64,000 nt of DNA, from positions 158,845,148 through 158,909,147 of the forward strand of contig NC_053040.3 in the NCBI RefSeq assembly GCF_002575655.3, written 5' to 3'. This document shows, piece after piece, positions 36,079 through 46,863 of this stretch. The position numbers were made by a program, and so were the translations under genes. Below the pieces are notes generated by a model. The model did no database searches, was not told the origin of the DNA, and was given only the letters and a program-made list of their open reading frames with translations. The stretch's first letter is position 1; every line of letters starts with the position of its first letter. The DNA comes from Aegilops tauschii subsp. strangulata (lineage: Eukaryota; Streptophyta; Magnoliopsida; Poales; Poaceae).

Positions 36079-36923
36079 CGAACGAAAACGATTCAGACAT
36101 TGTTGTCTAACAACTCATTATATATGGACAGTAAAAAGAGAAGGCTACAGAGTTTGTAGTTACCATCCTATAGCTCACTGTTGTGTTGGATAGAGCATAA
36201 ACAAATAATTTGCTTGCCACCATTCGTATATTTTTGCTAATAATCCTTATCAATTTCCTCACTTGATGCTTGTTCATGAATATCTCATTGCCCCATACGC
36301 AAAAAGGGTCGATGCATGGATCCTTGCCAAGGGCATATGTACCAACAAGCAACACGTCAATATTAGAAGTTAACAAGTGTCCAGGCCTGGATCTATATAT
36401 GCACTACATTGTGGAACGACAAGGGGAGTACAAGCCGAGGGATGAAGCTAACCTCAGCGGAAAATGGTGGCCACTCCCATTGTTGTCATGCATAAGTAGT
36501 GGAAAGGCATGATAAGTACAGCAACCTTAACATCAAACAAATATAGCAAAGGTAAACATCATCATCTTCAAATGATAGCTTGAATGTGTTGGTTTCAGCA
36601 TGCTCTTAAAGCAGATATAAAATGGAAGGCAATGTTACCGACAACAGACTTAACAGCCATCAAATATTGCAATTCAAACTGGTATTGTTGAAAATAAATA
36701 GAACGTAGGTAACGCTTAAACATCACACTGGATAAACGTGTAAAACTGAAATAAAGGGTATGTGTTAACTAAACTAGGCATAACTGGAACCAAATATAGC
36801 CGTTCAAACTGGTATTGATGCAGTCCAGAGGCACAATTCCGACTTGCACATAATGAACAACACATTGTGAATGACTGAAATAAACAAGGCATAAATGATC
36901 AGCATAACAACCAAATATAGCCA

Positions 36924-37260
36924 TTGAAAACTGGACAGAGTCTCACTGCAACCAACCTAACAAGCAAATACAGATAAACAGGGCATATGCTTGAAAACTG
37001 GACAAATGCTCACTGCAACCAACCTAACAAGCAAATACAGATAAACAAGGCATCTGCTTGAAAATTGGACAAATGCTAAAAAAAGCAACCTAACAACCAA
37101 ATACAGATAAACAAGGCATCTGCTTGATAAATCAACGAATGCTCACTGCAACCAAACTAAGAACCAAATACATATAAACAATGCATCTGCTCGATAACTA
37201 GAAAAATGTTCACTGCAACCAACCTAACAACCAAAGACAGATAAACAAGGCATCTACTCA
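36924..37260 (+). repeat. 67-bp tandem repeats, five units, in D
   Basis: Five head-to-tail units share actggacaaatgctcac and aaatacagataaacaaggca. The fourth and fifth are more diverged. They lie 3' of the minus-strand gene at 37425-38084. Confidence 0.85.
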
Positions 37261-37424
37261 CTATAAACAACCAAAGATCACATAGCCCTATTGAACAATA
37301 CATTTTTGCATAACTGAAATAATTAAACATGACACAGTTAAAGCACCGCACGGCAAATGCTACTACAAAACAGGGTACGGGTTGGCAAGCTAGAAAAGGT
37401 AAGATTTGTTGATAGGATGTTGCC

Positions 37425-38084
37425 TCACATTTCATGGACGGGATCCTTCCAGTTGGAAGAGAACAGACCCATGGTGTGCTCTCTGATGTCACAGATGGGC
37501 TGTTTCACCTTGGAAGAACCTTCGTGGATGCCCTCCTCGTGGTCGTGGTCATGGTCGATGAGATCTGACTTAGCAATTGAGGATCCCAAGCCACCGCCAT
37601 AGAACGTGTCCTTCAGGAATGACAAAATGGGCTCGATGGCGTATAAGGATCGCAAATCCTTGACCGCTTGGCGGAGGAGATCAGCGGCAGGGCCGTCGAA
37701 GAGATCGACGGCAGTTGAACCAGAGGGGTTGGGGATGGACCACTTAACCCGTGACATGGCCCGCGTGAAGCCGTCGCTGTCGACGAGCTTGATGTCGTAG
37801 CCAGCTTTCCCGAGATACAGTAATACGCTAGCCCGCTAACATGAAGCCTTCGGCATGGCAACGTAGTCAACGTCTTCGCCGGCTTCCGTGGCGACGTGTT
37901 GCTCTGGGATCGACAGGTCGGGGCGAACGGCGGCCACCTCGCCAACGTCCGCCGTAGAGGCCATGATAAACCTCTTCTTGGCCGAACGCTCGTCGAGCTC
38001 CCCGGGATACGTGGTCGAGCTTAGGCTGCGACATTCTGGAGCAGGGGGTGTGGATCTGGCGGGGAGGGACACCGCAGGCCTCAT
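37425..38084 (-). pseudogene. Unidentified gene fragment carried by D
   Basis: A first open stretch (38084-37836) starts MRPAVSLPARSTPP and ends near EAGEDVDYVAMPKAS at a stop. A second stretch (37757-37425, with upstream coding-like sequence reaching about 37810) includes IKLVDSDGFTRAMSRVKW, AVDLFDGPAADLLRQAVKD and KSDLIDHDHDHEEG. The two need a splice or a frameshift to join. No domain is recognised. The codon content is GC-rich compared with the AT-rich repeats around it, which suggests capture from a host gene. It may be the 5' part of the same transcript as the B3-like exon. Confidence 0.4.
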
Positions 38085-38635
38085 CTAAAAACTCAGGGGA
38101 GTGGGGCGACGGTATGGGAATCGCTGGGTAACCTGAACTTTATTATCTAAGCTAGGAGGAACGGGCAGACCGGCAGGGGTTGCCGGCGGCACCGGCGGTG
38201 CCGGCAATGGCGGCAAGCTAGGGTTCGAGGGGGGGAGGGGGCTGGGTGGGGGGACTGTGGAGGGGGGTGATTGAGGATGCGCCGCCGCTACTGAAATTTT
38301 TAGTAGTGGTGGGTGGAGATGGTGGTGGACGAGGGAGGGCAACGGTTCAAATGCCCCGACTACTGCAATTTTACTATGAGGTCGGTGCTGGAAGAGTGTG
38401 GGCGACGGTTGAAGTATGACAGCTACTAAAATTTGGGTAAAGGAATTGATGCGGGGCGGGAGTGCCCAAGATCGCGCACGGTCCAATAAGAATATGCATG
38501 TATGAATAAGGAAAAGTGGCGGAACCGCTGATTTTTGCAACGCTCAAGGCGGGTAGTTTGTTTTTATATTTCTAGCTAGCTCGTCTATCGCACACGATTC
38601 GTCCTAATTTCTAAATAAACTTACCCGCCTTTAGC

Positions 38636-38840
38636 TTGCGCAGGTGGTGATTTTACAGCGCACTTGCATTGCACATGGTTAAGCCAGTACCTCCACCCTT
38701 TGCTTGTGCTTGCGCAGTCGTGGTGATTTTACAGCGCACTTGCATCACACAAGGTTGAGCCAGGACACCTCCACATTCGCTCGTGCTTGCGCAGTCGTCG
38801 TGATTCACAGTGCACTTGCATTGCACACGGTTAAGATATT
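38636..38840 (+). repeat. About 73-bp tandem repeats in D
   Basis: Three units share tgcgcagtcgtggtgatt, ttacagcgcacttgcat and cacacggttaagccag at about 38636, 38710 and 38787. Confidence 0.75.
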
Positions 38841-38889
38841 ATACCCGTGTCCATTGAGCGTCATCAGAGTCTTTGCAGCAAAAAAAACG

Positions 38890-40750
38890 TTAGAGAGGGT
38901 CAGAAGACAGCCACACCAGCATGTGGCCCAAATATATATACGTGAAAAGTGTGGTCTGTGATGTTCAAAATTCCAATGCACAACTTTGACCGCGCGGGCC
39001 CATGGTTGGGCGCGTCATCGAAGATCGATGAGAGGCGCCAGAAGTCAAGAACCACCTGGAAGTGGCCAAATGTATGTAGAAATATTGGTTGTGATGTTTA
39101 AAACTTTAAATACACAATGCATAACTTTGGTGGCACCTGCCTCGCAAACCCGAAAGCACCCTTGGATATATCTATAATGACATAATGTCGTAGCTAGCTA
39201 GGATGCTTGGCCCACCACCTCCCACTTCGTGTCAGCGGGGCAGATGCACGTAATGATACTTTGGTCATACATGCATGTCGCCATGACCTACCATAAAACG
39301 GACCAATGAATCTATCGTTTGGTCAAATGACAACTGTTGTTGTCGATAAACCGCTTGGGCCAATAGATTGAAGCATCATAAGAATCGCATGAGAGGGACC
39401 ACAAAACCAGCACCTCTTGCATCCGGCCCAAAATGATGTACGTTGGGAAGGGGTGATGTGTGTTTTCAATATAGAATAATTTACAATTTAGATGTGGTGC
39501 CTACCTCTCGATACAGACAACAACCATGAAGGCAAGGTAGTTAAGGACGAGATACACAGGGTACGATGTAGGTCGAACCCAGTAATCCGAGCATGTGGGA
39601 GGGAATCCTGACAACCCATGAGCTCGAGCTTTGGTTGAGCGACATGTGAAGGTGACCAGCCCTAACATGAACTAGGAGGAATCCATTCATGGCCAACACA
39701 TACCCCTCGTTATCGATCAAAGGGATGATATATATACACTCAGGGAGCCCACAGATATGCGTGTTGTCACAAAAAACCGCACAAGGGAGATGTGATCGAT
39801 CAGAAGACCCGGTATACACTGCATGCGGCCCGAAAATATGTATGGGTACGGTGGTGTGTGATGTGTTTAAATCCCGAATGCATAACTTTGATGGGCCACC
39901 AACCACATTATAAATCGAACACTGTACCCGACTCCAAGCCTGGTTCAATACGTATGATGTCGGTTTCCCAACTTCGAGGCTGCGGGGGGGGGGGGGTCGT
40001 CCCATGCATGCGCTCAAACTTTATTTGGTCTAGCATGGCACACATCTATACCCCTATATAGTGTCCGAATAACTTTGAAAGTTTGTCGTTGGATGAAGCC
40101 AATCCGACAGTACAGAGATGGAAAATCCGAGCACTACTGGTCGTTGGATATCATCTACATTCCACCAGATTCTGCCACATGTACAATCTAGAAGACTCCA
40201 TGGTTGAACTTAAGCATAATGCACAAACCTTAAAACACAAGCACTTCTCCTTTGTTCTAGAATCTTCCATATCTTAATTGCCCAAACTTTTTTCTAAATG
40301 AATTGTCACTATTTGTTTTTACTTTATGCTTTATAATGCACAATTCCATGAATCTTAAAATAGTTTTTTTATAAAACTAATTGATTTTGAATGAGATGAA
40401 CTATAAGAATTAAACAAACATCTACATCATGCATATATGACTCAAAGCTTACATGCTATAGTGTGGTATTTATTTATAATTTGGTTACCAAATCTCATGC
40501 GTGCAATGCACGTGTACCTTACTAGTATCAATAGGAAACCATCATGGTCATACCCTTCTCGTTGTTGGATCAAAGTGATAGATTGTGTGCCCCCCCCCCC
40601 CCCCCCCCCGCATTGCCGGTAAAGGATAATATATATACCTCGGGGAGCCCATAGATATGTGCAGCGTCTATAAGCCGCACAAGGGGGACATGCTCAATAA
40701 GAACACCCTACCCCCTATACCTTGCATGCGACCTGAAAAAGGTTTATGTA
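38890..40750 (+). repeat. Dispersed direct repeats in the middle of D
   Basis: A module with gtggcccaaatatatgtac-like sequence followed by gtgatgtttaaa..catgcataactttg recurs, diverged, near 38895-38987, 39050-39130, 39395-39492 and 39790-39893. A second block (39690-39810, with ctcagggagcccacagatatg) is repeated at about 40545-40715. Poly-G (about 39986-39996) and poly-C (about 40591-40609) runs occur. No gene is supported here. Confidence 0.6.
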
Positions 40751-40930
40751 ATCGCCATGACAGGTCAAGTCAATCATTCTTTAATTTTTTAGAGCAAAAA
40801 ATAACCAATAAAAACATAGTCTACAAAATAGCAAAACAAGGATCCCAAGGTTTATATAATTGCCATGATAGGTCACTATAAAGATATTTATCTCTATAAT
40901 GACGGTGTCATGGCATTTAAATGAAGCTTG

Positions 40931-41030
40931 AGATATGCAACTTCCCACCGGGTCACCCATCCTTGGACTACTCCAGCCCGAGCACGCTTAACTTCTGCGT
41001 TCTATTCGAGTAGGCTAGTGGATGGGAAGC
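40931..41030 (-). other. 5S-rRNA-derived segment within D (Cassandra-like or SINE-like)
   Basis: On the minus strand the piece reads like the 3' two-thirds of a plant 5S rRNA gene. The A-box-like gttaagcgtgctcgggc (40992-40976) is followed by an intermediate gagtagt string, then the C-box aggatgggtgacc (40963-40951) and gggaag. The 5' third of 5S is replaced by other sequence, and the spacing of the pol III internal control elements is kept. Cassandra TRIM elements carry such 5S domains in their LTRs, and some SINEs are 5S-derived. It is not a functional 5S gene. Confidence 0.65.
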
Positions 41031-41541
41031 CGCCCCTTGCTGATAGGAATTGCCTCCTTGCCATTAAGGCGTTTCATGCTGGTCACCCTATGGGACCTAC
41101 TCCCTCCTATCACACACATTTGTGCTTTTATAAATTGTGTGCAATATTTACATGGCCGGTGTGTCGTTGCTAGCCTTCAATGAGCACTGACACTGGTAGC
41201 AGGAAAACGATGGGAGAAGAGGCGAGAAACCGATGAGAGGAGTGGCGGGAAATGGTAGCCTGTTTAGAAAACGTAGTAGAGAAGGAAGCGTGAGCTAGCA
41301 CGACGCATGCGCACAGTGCTTACCCATGTACTGCATGTGCTGTCGAAAGGGCTGAGGGTTGCCGTTCGATCTGGGAGCATCCAACGGTGCAGACGCACGA
41401 TCCGTGGGGTTTGGGTTCTGGCCAATCAGAACGTACAACTCAGATCACGCGCGCAACAGAGGGGGGGCATCGGCCCTGGTTTGGTAGGCACACGGCTTTC
41501 GTGAGTGAGCCGTGTGCAATTTGAAAACATTTCATGAAAAG

Positions 41542-43140
41542 AATCTCGGTTTTAAATCCCCGTAAATCCAAAACTCACCCAAAAATCGTAAAACCTGGCA
41601 TGGTGTCACGACATGGCACATATATGTCGAGGAATTTTTTCCGTCCATTTTGGCGCAAGTTTTATTACAAGCCTCTTACAAACCGGAGCTTCTCTCAAAG
41701 AAGCCTCATGGTTCTGATAGGGAAACGTGTCCCCCTTGTGGGTGAAACGTAATCACTGCCTCTTTTCACCTTGTATTTTCTTCTACGGGCAACATGGAAC
41801 GACATGATATCTGTGCTAAAATTTAAACTTATTCAAGGTTCGTTTGACCTTTTTATACACTAACTGAGTTTCCTAGGCGTTTAATGTTCGTAATTCAAAT
41901 CTAAACTTCAAATACATGCTCCAGTTCACCAAAATGGCTAGAAAATTTATACATGTGTCCTTGGGTGCATGTTTAGGTCCCATGCCAGGAACGGGAACGA
42001 ATTACAACCGTACCGGCGTCCTGGCTCATCCTCAAACATTTGGAATCTCGGTTTTTAAATCCCCCTAAATCCAAAACTTACCAGAAAGTCATCAAAGGTG
42101 GCATGGTGTCATCATGGCACATATATGTCGTGGTAAAAACATTGCTAATTTGGGCCAAGCTTTATTACAAACCTCTTACAAACCGGAGCCTGTCGCAAGA
42201 ACCCTCGTGGTTTCGATAGGGAAACGTGTCCCCTTTTGGGCCAAATGATAATCGCTCCCTCTTCTAGCCTCGTACTTTCTGCTACACGCAACACGGAACA
42301 GTGGGAGATTCGCGCTGAACTTTGAAATTGTTCAGAGTTCGTTTGACCTTTTTATTCATTAATTGAGTTTTCTAGGCATTTAATGTCCATAATTCAAATC
42401 CGGACTACAAATACATGCTCCAGTGCACCAAAATGGCTAGAAAAAACGTACATGTGTCCTTGGGGTGCATGTTTAGGTCCCATGGAATGAATGGAAGTGA
42501 ATTCAACCATCTTGCCGTCCTAGCTTGGCCAAAAACATTGCGAATCTCGGTTTTAAATCTCTGTAAATCCAAAACTCACCAGGAAATCATGAAACTTGGA
42601 ATGGTGTCACTACATGGTATATATAATTGTCCAATTTGGGCGAAGCTATATTCTTACAAACCAGATCCTGTCGCAACCCTCGTGGTTCCAGTAGGGATAC
42701 ATGCCCCTCTTGTGGGCAAAACGATACTCGCTGCCTCTTCTCGCCTTGAACTTTGTTTTCTACAGGCGACATAGAATAACAGGAGTGTCGTGCTGAAATT
42801 TGAAACTGTTCAGGGTTTGTTTGGCCATTGTATATATTAATTAAGTTTCCTAGGCATTTAATGTAGTCCATAATTCAAATTTGATCTACAAGCACATGCT
42901 CCAGTGAAGCAAAATGGGTGGGAAATCGTACATGTGTCATTGGGTTCATGTTTAGGTCTGATTTAAGGAATGGGAATGAATTATAAACTTCTTGTCGTCC
43001 TGAAACATTGAGAATCTTGGTTTTTAAATCCCAGTAAATCATAAACTCACCCAAAAAACATGAAACTTGGCATGGTTTCATGACATGGCACATATATGCC
43101 GTGGTAAAAAAATTGTCCAGTTTGCGACAAGGCGCACACA
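41542..43140 (+). repeat. About 500-bp tandem repeats in D, 3.2 units
   Basis: Units begin at 41542, 42044, 42543 and 43013 with aatctcggttttaaatccc, giving periods of 502, 499 and 470 bp; the fourth unit stops near 43140. Each unit carries atggtgtcacgacatggcac, acaaaccggagc and tttaggtcccatg strings. Short open frames in them recur with the unit and look non-coding. Confidence 0.9.
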
Positions 43141-43261
43141 TTAATAGCCAACGAAGTCCTTTTTGAAACGAATAGCTGACACATTAATATCACAAACGAT
43201 TGTATTATATGAACCGTGTCAAAACTTAACCATACTCGGTGGCGTGCATGCAGCTATTTGA

Positions 43262-43430
43262 TTAGACGGGACGAGCGCGAGAAGTCCACTGTGCATGCTC
43301 GACGGGACGCGTGCGAGCAGTCCGCCGTGCAGGCTCGACGGGACGCCTGCATCTTGTCCACCTCGCAGGCTCGACAGGACATGTGCGAGCAGTAAGGCCG
43401 CCCATGCTCACCGGGAAGCGATCTCTTTGA
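43262..43430 (+). repeat. GC-rich minisatellite in D
   Basis: Three to four imperfect units of about 42-44 bp share gctcgacgggacgcgtgcg and agcagtccgccgtgcag. Confidence 0.75.
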
Positions 43431-43774
43431 CCTCCATGGACCAGCCGCCGCCTGGCTCGCTTAGAACCTCTCAATAATGGGTTAATTAAAGCACCTGGAC
43501 GGAGGGTGTTTGCTTGTGATCGCATGACAGCATTTGCTTTGTTCGTGTTTTCAACTCGTATTCCGGCCTAATTTAAATTGCCACATCGGGCAATGGATAA
43601 TACGGCGACAAATAAAATGGCAACGGATAATACAACGACAAATTTACAATGGCGCAGATAATAATTGTCTTACATATTCCGGATAATTTAAAATGCCACA
43701 TGCGGCAAAGCCCAGAAGACACAGGGGCAAGAGAAGAAGGAAATCGCAGACAATGATCTGGCTCGCTACTGTCT

Positions 43775-44374
43775 CTACTCGTTGATGGATTGCCGGGCGA
43801 CGACATCCTCCAGCTCCTTCAATTCCTCATGACTTTGCTTGAAAGGAGCCACAGATTCCTCGACCTCCTGCTCGCGCTCGATCCGGAGCTTCCTCAAGTC
43901 ACCCATCAGTTCCTCGACGACCGCTGTCAGCGTCATCCCCGAGGCACTGCTCTGCTCATGTAGCATTTTCCAGCCGGCGGCCTCCTCCTCCTTCTCAGCG
44001 AGCACCTTGAGGAGCTTCACATTGTCACCTATGAGTTGCTCGACGAGGCCGGTCGCCTTGTAAACCGAGGCATCGCTGATCTCGAGCAGCTTCATCAAGC
44101 CGTCGGCTAGCTCCTGCTGCTTAATGACACCAGCGAGAATGTCGTCGTCGCCGGCCAAGGACTTCAGGAACGCCAGCTCGTCGCGATGGTCGACACGGCG
44201 AGTGCGCTTGTGAGAGCCCTCGCGTGCCCGTGAGAGCTCGTTCGAGGGCTCCGCGACGCGCCGGGACATCTCTGTTGCGGTTGCCGCTTCACGGCGGGAC
44301 CTCTGTAGTGCTTCTGCGACCTTGGTCTTTGCTGCCTGGTTATATGTCCACCCGAAACTCCTCCTACCGGTCAT
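43775..44374 (-). CDS. Unidentified 199-aa coiled-coil protein ORF in D
   Basis: An intact frame starts MTGRRSFGWTYNQ and ends VVARQSINE. From about residue 15 it is rich in Glu, Lys, Arg, Leu and Ala, with heptad-like spacing over residues 15-60 and 95-190, so a long coiled coil is likely. A basic stretch (HKRTRRVDHR) lies near residue 55. No family is recognised. It lies between tandem repeats and is the only intact ORF over 150 codons in D. It is probably a captured or transposon-specific gene. Confidence 0.45.
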   Translation of the reverse strand: MTGRRSFGWTYNQAAKTKVAEALQRSRREAATATEMSRRVAEPSNELSRAREGSHKRTRRVDHRDELAFLKSLAGDDDILAGVIKQQELADGLMKLLEISDASVYKATGLVEQLIGDNVKLLKVLAEKEEEAAGWKMLHEQSSASGMTLTAVVEELMGDLRKLRIEREQEVEESVAPFKQSHEELKELEDVVARQSINE

Positions 44375-44892
44375 GGCGGAACGACTTGACAGGAAAGACC
44401 AGCTTTGTGGGTGATGAGGAGAGGAACTGTGAAGTAATTTTCGATTGGGTAGTTTCTATAGCCCGGTGCTAAGTGTGAACACATAGTTTGATAGGTGTGA
44501 ACAGATTTGCAATTACTTATTGCGTTGTAATCTGCAATGTGACGACAAACAAGGTCAAAATTTATTGATGGCAAAAGTTGACCACGTGGTTGCTCGCCGC
44601 TGAGGCGGCCGTCCATGCATTTTGGTCGCCATTGAGGCGGCCACGGTGCGCTCTGCTCTGGCGTCCCTGCGCGCGCTCTGCTCGCTGTTGACGCAAATTT
44701 ACAATGACAACGGTTAATAGTTGTCATACATATTCAGGATAATTTAAAATACCACATGCGGCAAGGCCCAGAGCACTCACGACCTACATATGCATACAAT
44801 TATAATAAAATATAGTCTAAAAGGCTGAGCTGGCGGCCTTCAGACGATGGTCTTCTCGGACTCCATGATCAGCATAGCACCCTTGCGGCCAT

Positions 44893-45552
44893 TCACTCCA
44901 AGTGTCCCGACCCGGCTCCGCCTACGGAGCTGCTGGCACTGGGAGGCTCTTGGGGCTGTTGGGCCTCTTCCAGAAGAGCTTGACAACGTGCAATCGCGTG
45001 CATGATATCTCCGTGGAACCGCTCCATTTCCATGTCTCTGGCCTGGTAGCAAATTTCGTCCATCACCTGCATCCTCAAGATATCACGTTAGCGATGTTCT
45101 ACTTCGTCGGGGACGTCAACTCCGCCAAGGATGTGCTCGAGCCTGGCCACCACATCATCGGGATCGAAGTTGAGACAGCCGCCGCGGGCAATGATGAAGC
45201 CGCAGGCTGCCTGTGTCTTGACTGAATCGCAGAGGTCCTCTGGCCATTCCTTGCGGGGCATCAGGCTCTCGATGAGCACTGGTGACGACGGTTCTTTGGG
45301 TGGGTCGTCGATCATGCTGCGGAGCAGCTCTGGATCTTTTGCACGGTGGATGGCAAACTACTCATTACACCACCTCTGCAATATGTCGATTGTGCGCCCA
45401 AGGACTATCACGCCGATATCGCTGCCGATGGGCCACGGTGCCTGCACTGGCCGATGAAGCTCTTGCTCCCCAACCTGCTCCAGCTCGTTCTCCTCGCCGA
45501 AGATGTAACGTAGATAGGGCTTGACGATGAAGCTTTGGTTGTTGCCTGGCAT
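44893..45552 (-). pseudogene. Unidentified gene fragment in D, two in-frame stops
   Basis: One frame runs MPGNNQSFIVKPYLRYIFGE ... DILQRWCNE, TAG (45360-45358), AIHRAKDPELLRSMIDDPPK ... VDVPDEVEHR, TAA (45090-45088), then MDEICYQARDMEMERFHGD ... GAGSGHLE. All three pieces are in the same phase, so the gene was once a single ORF of about 220 codons. No domain is recognised. Its orientation matches the other D genes. Confidence 0.45.
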
Positions 45553-45879
45553 GCTTGGAATAACTAATGGTAGATGGGTAAGGAATAGATCTGCACAGAG
45601 TGTCGCGACGGTGCGTTGCCGCCTGGGTTATATGGAGCAAGCCATTAGCTGGTGGAGGGAAACCGATGAGGGAAGAGGCATGGATTTTACAATTCACCCA
45701 TGTGGAGCGCGGGAAGACTAAGTGGAGCACACACACAACCCGAATACCGTATCCGGTGCCATGTGTTATTTATCACACATGTGTTAACATAAGCAAACAT
45801 ATGTGTAACTTACTAATCATCACGCACGAGTACTCGCAGACGCATCGTGTGCGATACTCCTAGCCACCGCAAGCAACTA

Positions 45880-46420
45880 GTTTGCATTTTTCAAAGTTTT
45901 TTGTACACATAGAATCGCACACGAATTAAATGTATTAACCGTCTGTGTTGTAATTTCTCACCGCAAACAGTTCATACGAGTTGGCTGTTTGCGATGTATC
46001 ACACACATCTTGTTAAGATGAACCTTTTCTGTTGTGTTCCCTAATCGAAAACAGTTCGTCCGAGTGAACCGTATGCCATATATCACACAAACCTTGATCT
46101 GGCTAACCGTTTCTGTTACACTCCCTAATAGCAAAAGTTCATCGGAGCGAACTGTATGCCGTATATCGCACACACATTGATATGGCTGCCCGTTTCTGTT
46201 GTTTCTGCCTCATCGCAAACAGTTCGAATGGATTAACCGTGTGCCCTGCATCGCACACACAACTAAAATCTGAACCGTGTTTGATGGCTCCGCCATTGCA
46301 AAAATTTTGCACCTTTTTTGACGCTTTTCTTACATCCCCGTTGGCGATTAATGCATCGCACATAGTGTCGTCAAAGGGTCTCTAATCGTAGTGTCGCGTT
46401 AGCAGCATCCTGCAGTAATG
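45880..46420 (+). repeat. Right subterminal repeats and terminus of D
   Basis: Four to five units of about 85 bp share accgtttctgttg, ctaatcgcaaacagttcg, gaaccgtatgcc and atcacacacac. They stop about 100 bp from the right end, which closes with gcagtaatg. Confidence 0.8.
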
Positions 46421-46863
46421 CGAGATCTGTATCGGTGTGAACAAATCTTTAGGGTTTCTGGCAGTGGCTATGTCAAATGAACTCGCTGGCTTGGGTAGAA
46501 AGAATTGGTGGGGCCGAGTTTGGAACTAGGGTTTGGACATATTTGGATGGAGAAAGTGGCTGAGGGTTTTGGAGCCATATCACTAAGCACTTGAGCAAAT
46601 AGACCATTAAGCAACACCTCATCCCCTTTTAATAGTATTGGCTTTCCTATGGACCCAATGTGATCTTGTATCACTTAAATAGAAATGAAGAGTCTTGAGC
46701 TTTTGCCAATCTTTGTCCTTAGCATTTTGTGGGGTCCACATCTCTAGTCCATGCCATGCCAATCATTGAACATCCTGAAATATTTATGTTGAATGGATAT
46801 TAGTTCAATGAGCTATAGTTGTTACGAATTACCAAAACCACCCGGGGATTAGTTGCACTTTCA
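46421..46863 (-). repeat. Element E LTR, right piece
   Basis: It continues the E sequence after D. On the minus strand it begins TGAAAGTGCAACTAATCC at 46863, an LTR-type TG start, so E lies in minus orientation. It contains aacaccccatcc/ttaatagtattggc-type strings and no ORF of note. Confidence 0.65.

Larger units (their letters stand above)
34970..46420. mobile_element. CACTA DNA transposon D, 11.45 kb, non-autonomous
   Basis: The left terminus starts CATTGGTACG and the right terminus, read inward, starts CATTACTGCAGG; both look like CACTA/CACTG ends with a C-to-T change. Flanks caa (34967-34969) and cga (46421-46423) are a 3-bp duplication with one change. Removing D restores an intact ctcggtgggaccgaga motif of element E. 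Both ends have arrays of short subterminal repeats, as in CACTA elements. The interior has several tandem repeat arrays and minus-strand gene fragments, but no recognisable TNP2 transposase. Confidence 0.75.

Noticed and set aside
38085..38540. Minus-strand 151-codon proline-rich ORF in D
   Set aside because: It is compositional (GGCGG- and GGGGG-rich on the plus strand), with no motif and no consistent start.
39986..40609. Poly-G and poly-C runs as regulatory or structural elements
   Set aside because: Single homopolymers in repeat-rich DNA; they may also be assembly-sensitive and carry no further evidence.
40931..41030. Functional 5S rRNA gene
   Set aside because: Only the 3' part matches and the 5' third is unrelated, so it is a derived segment.
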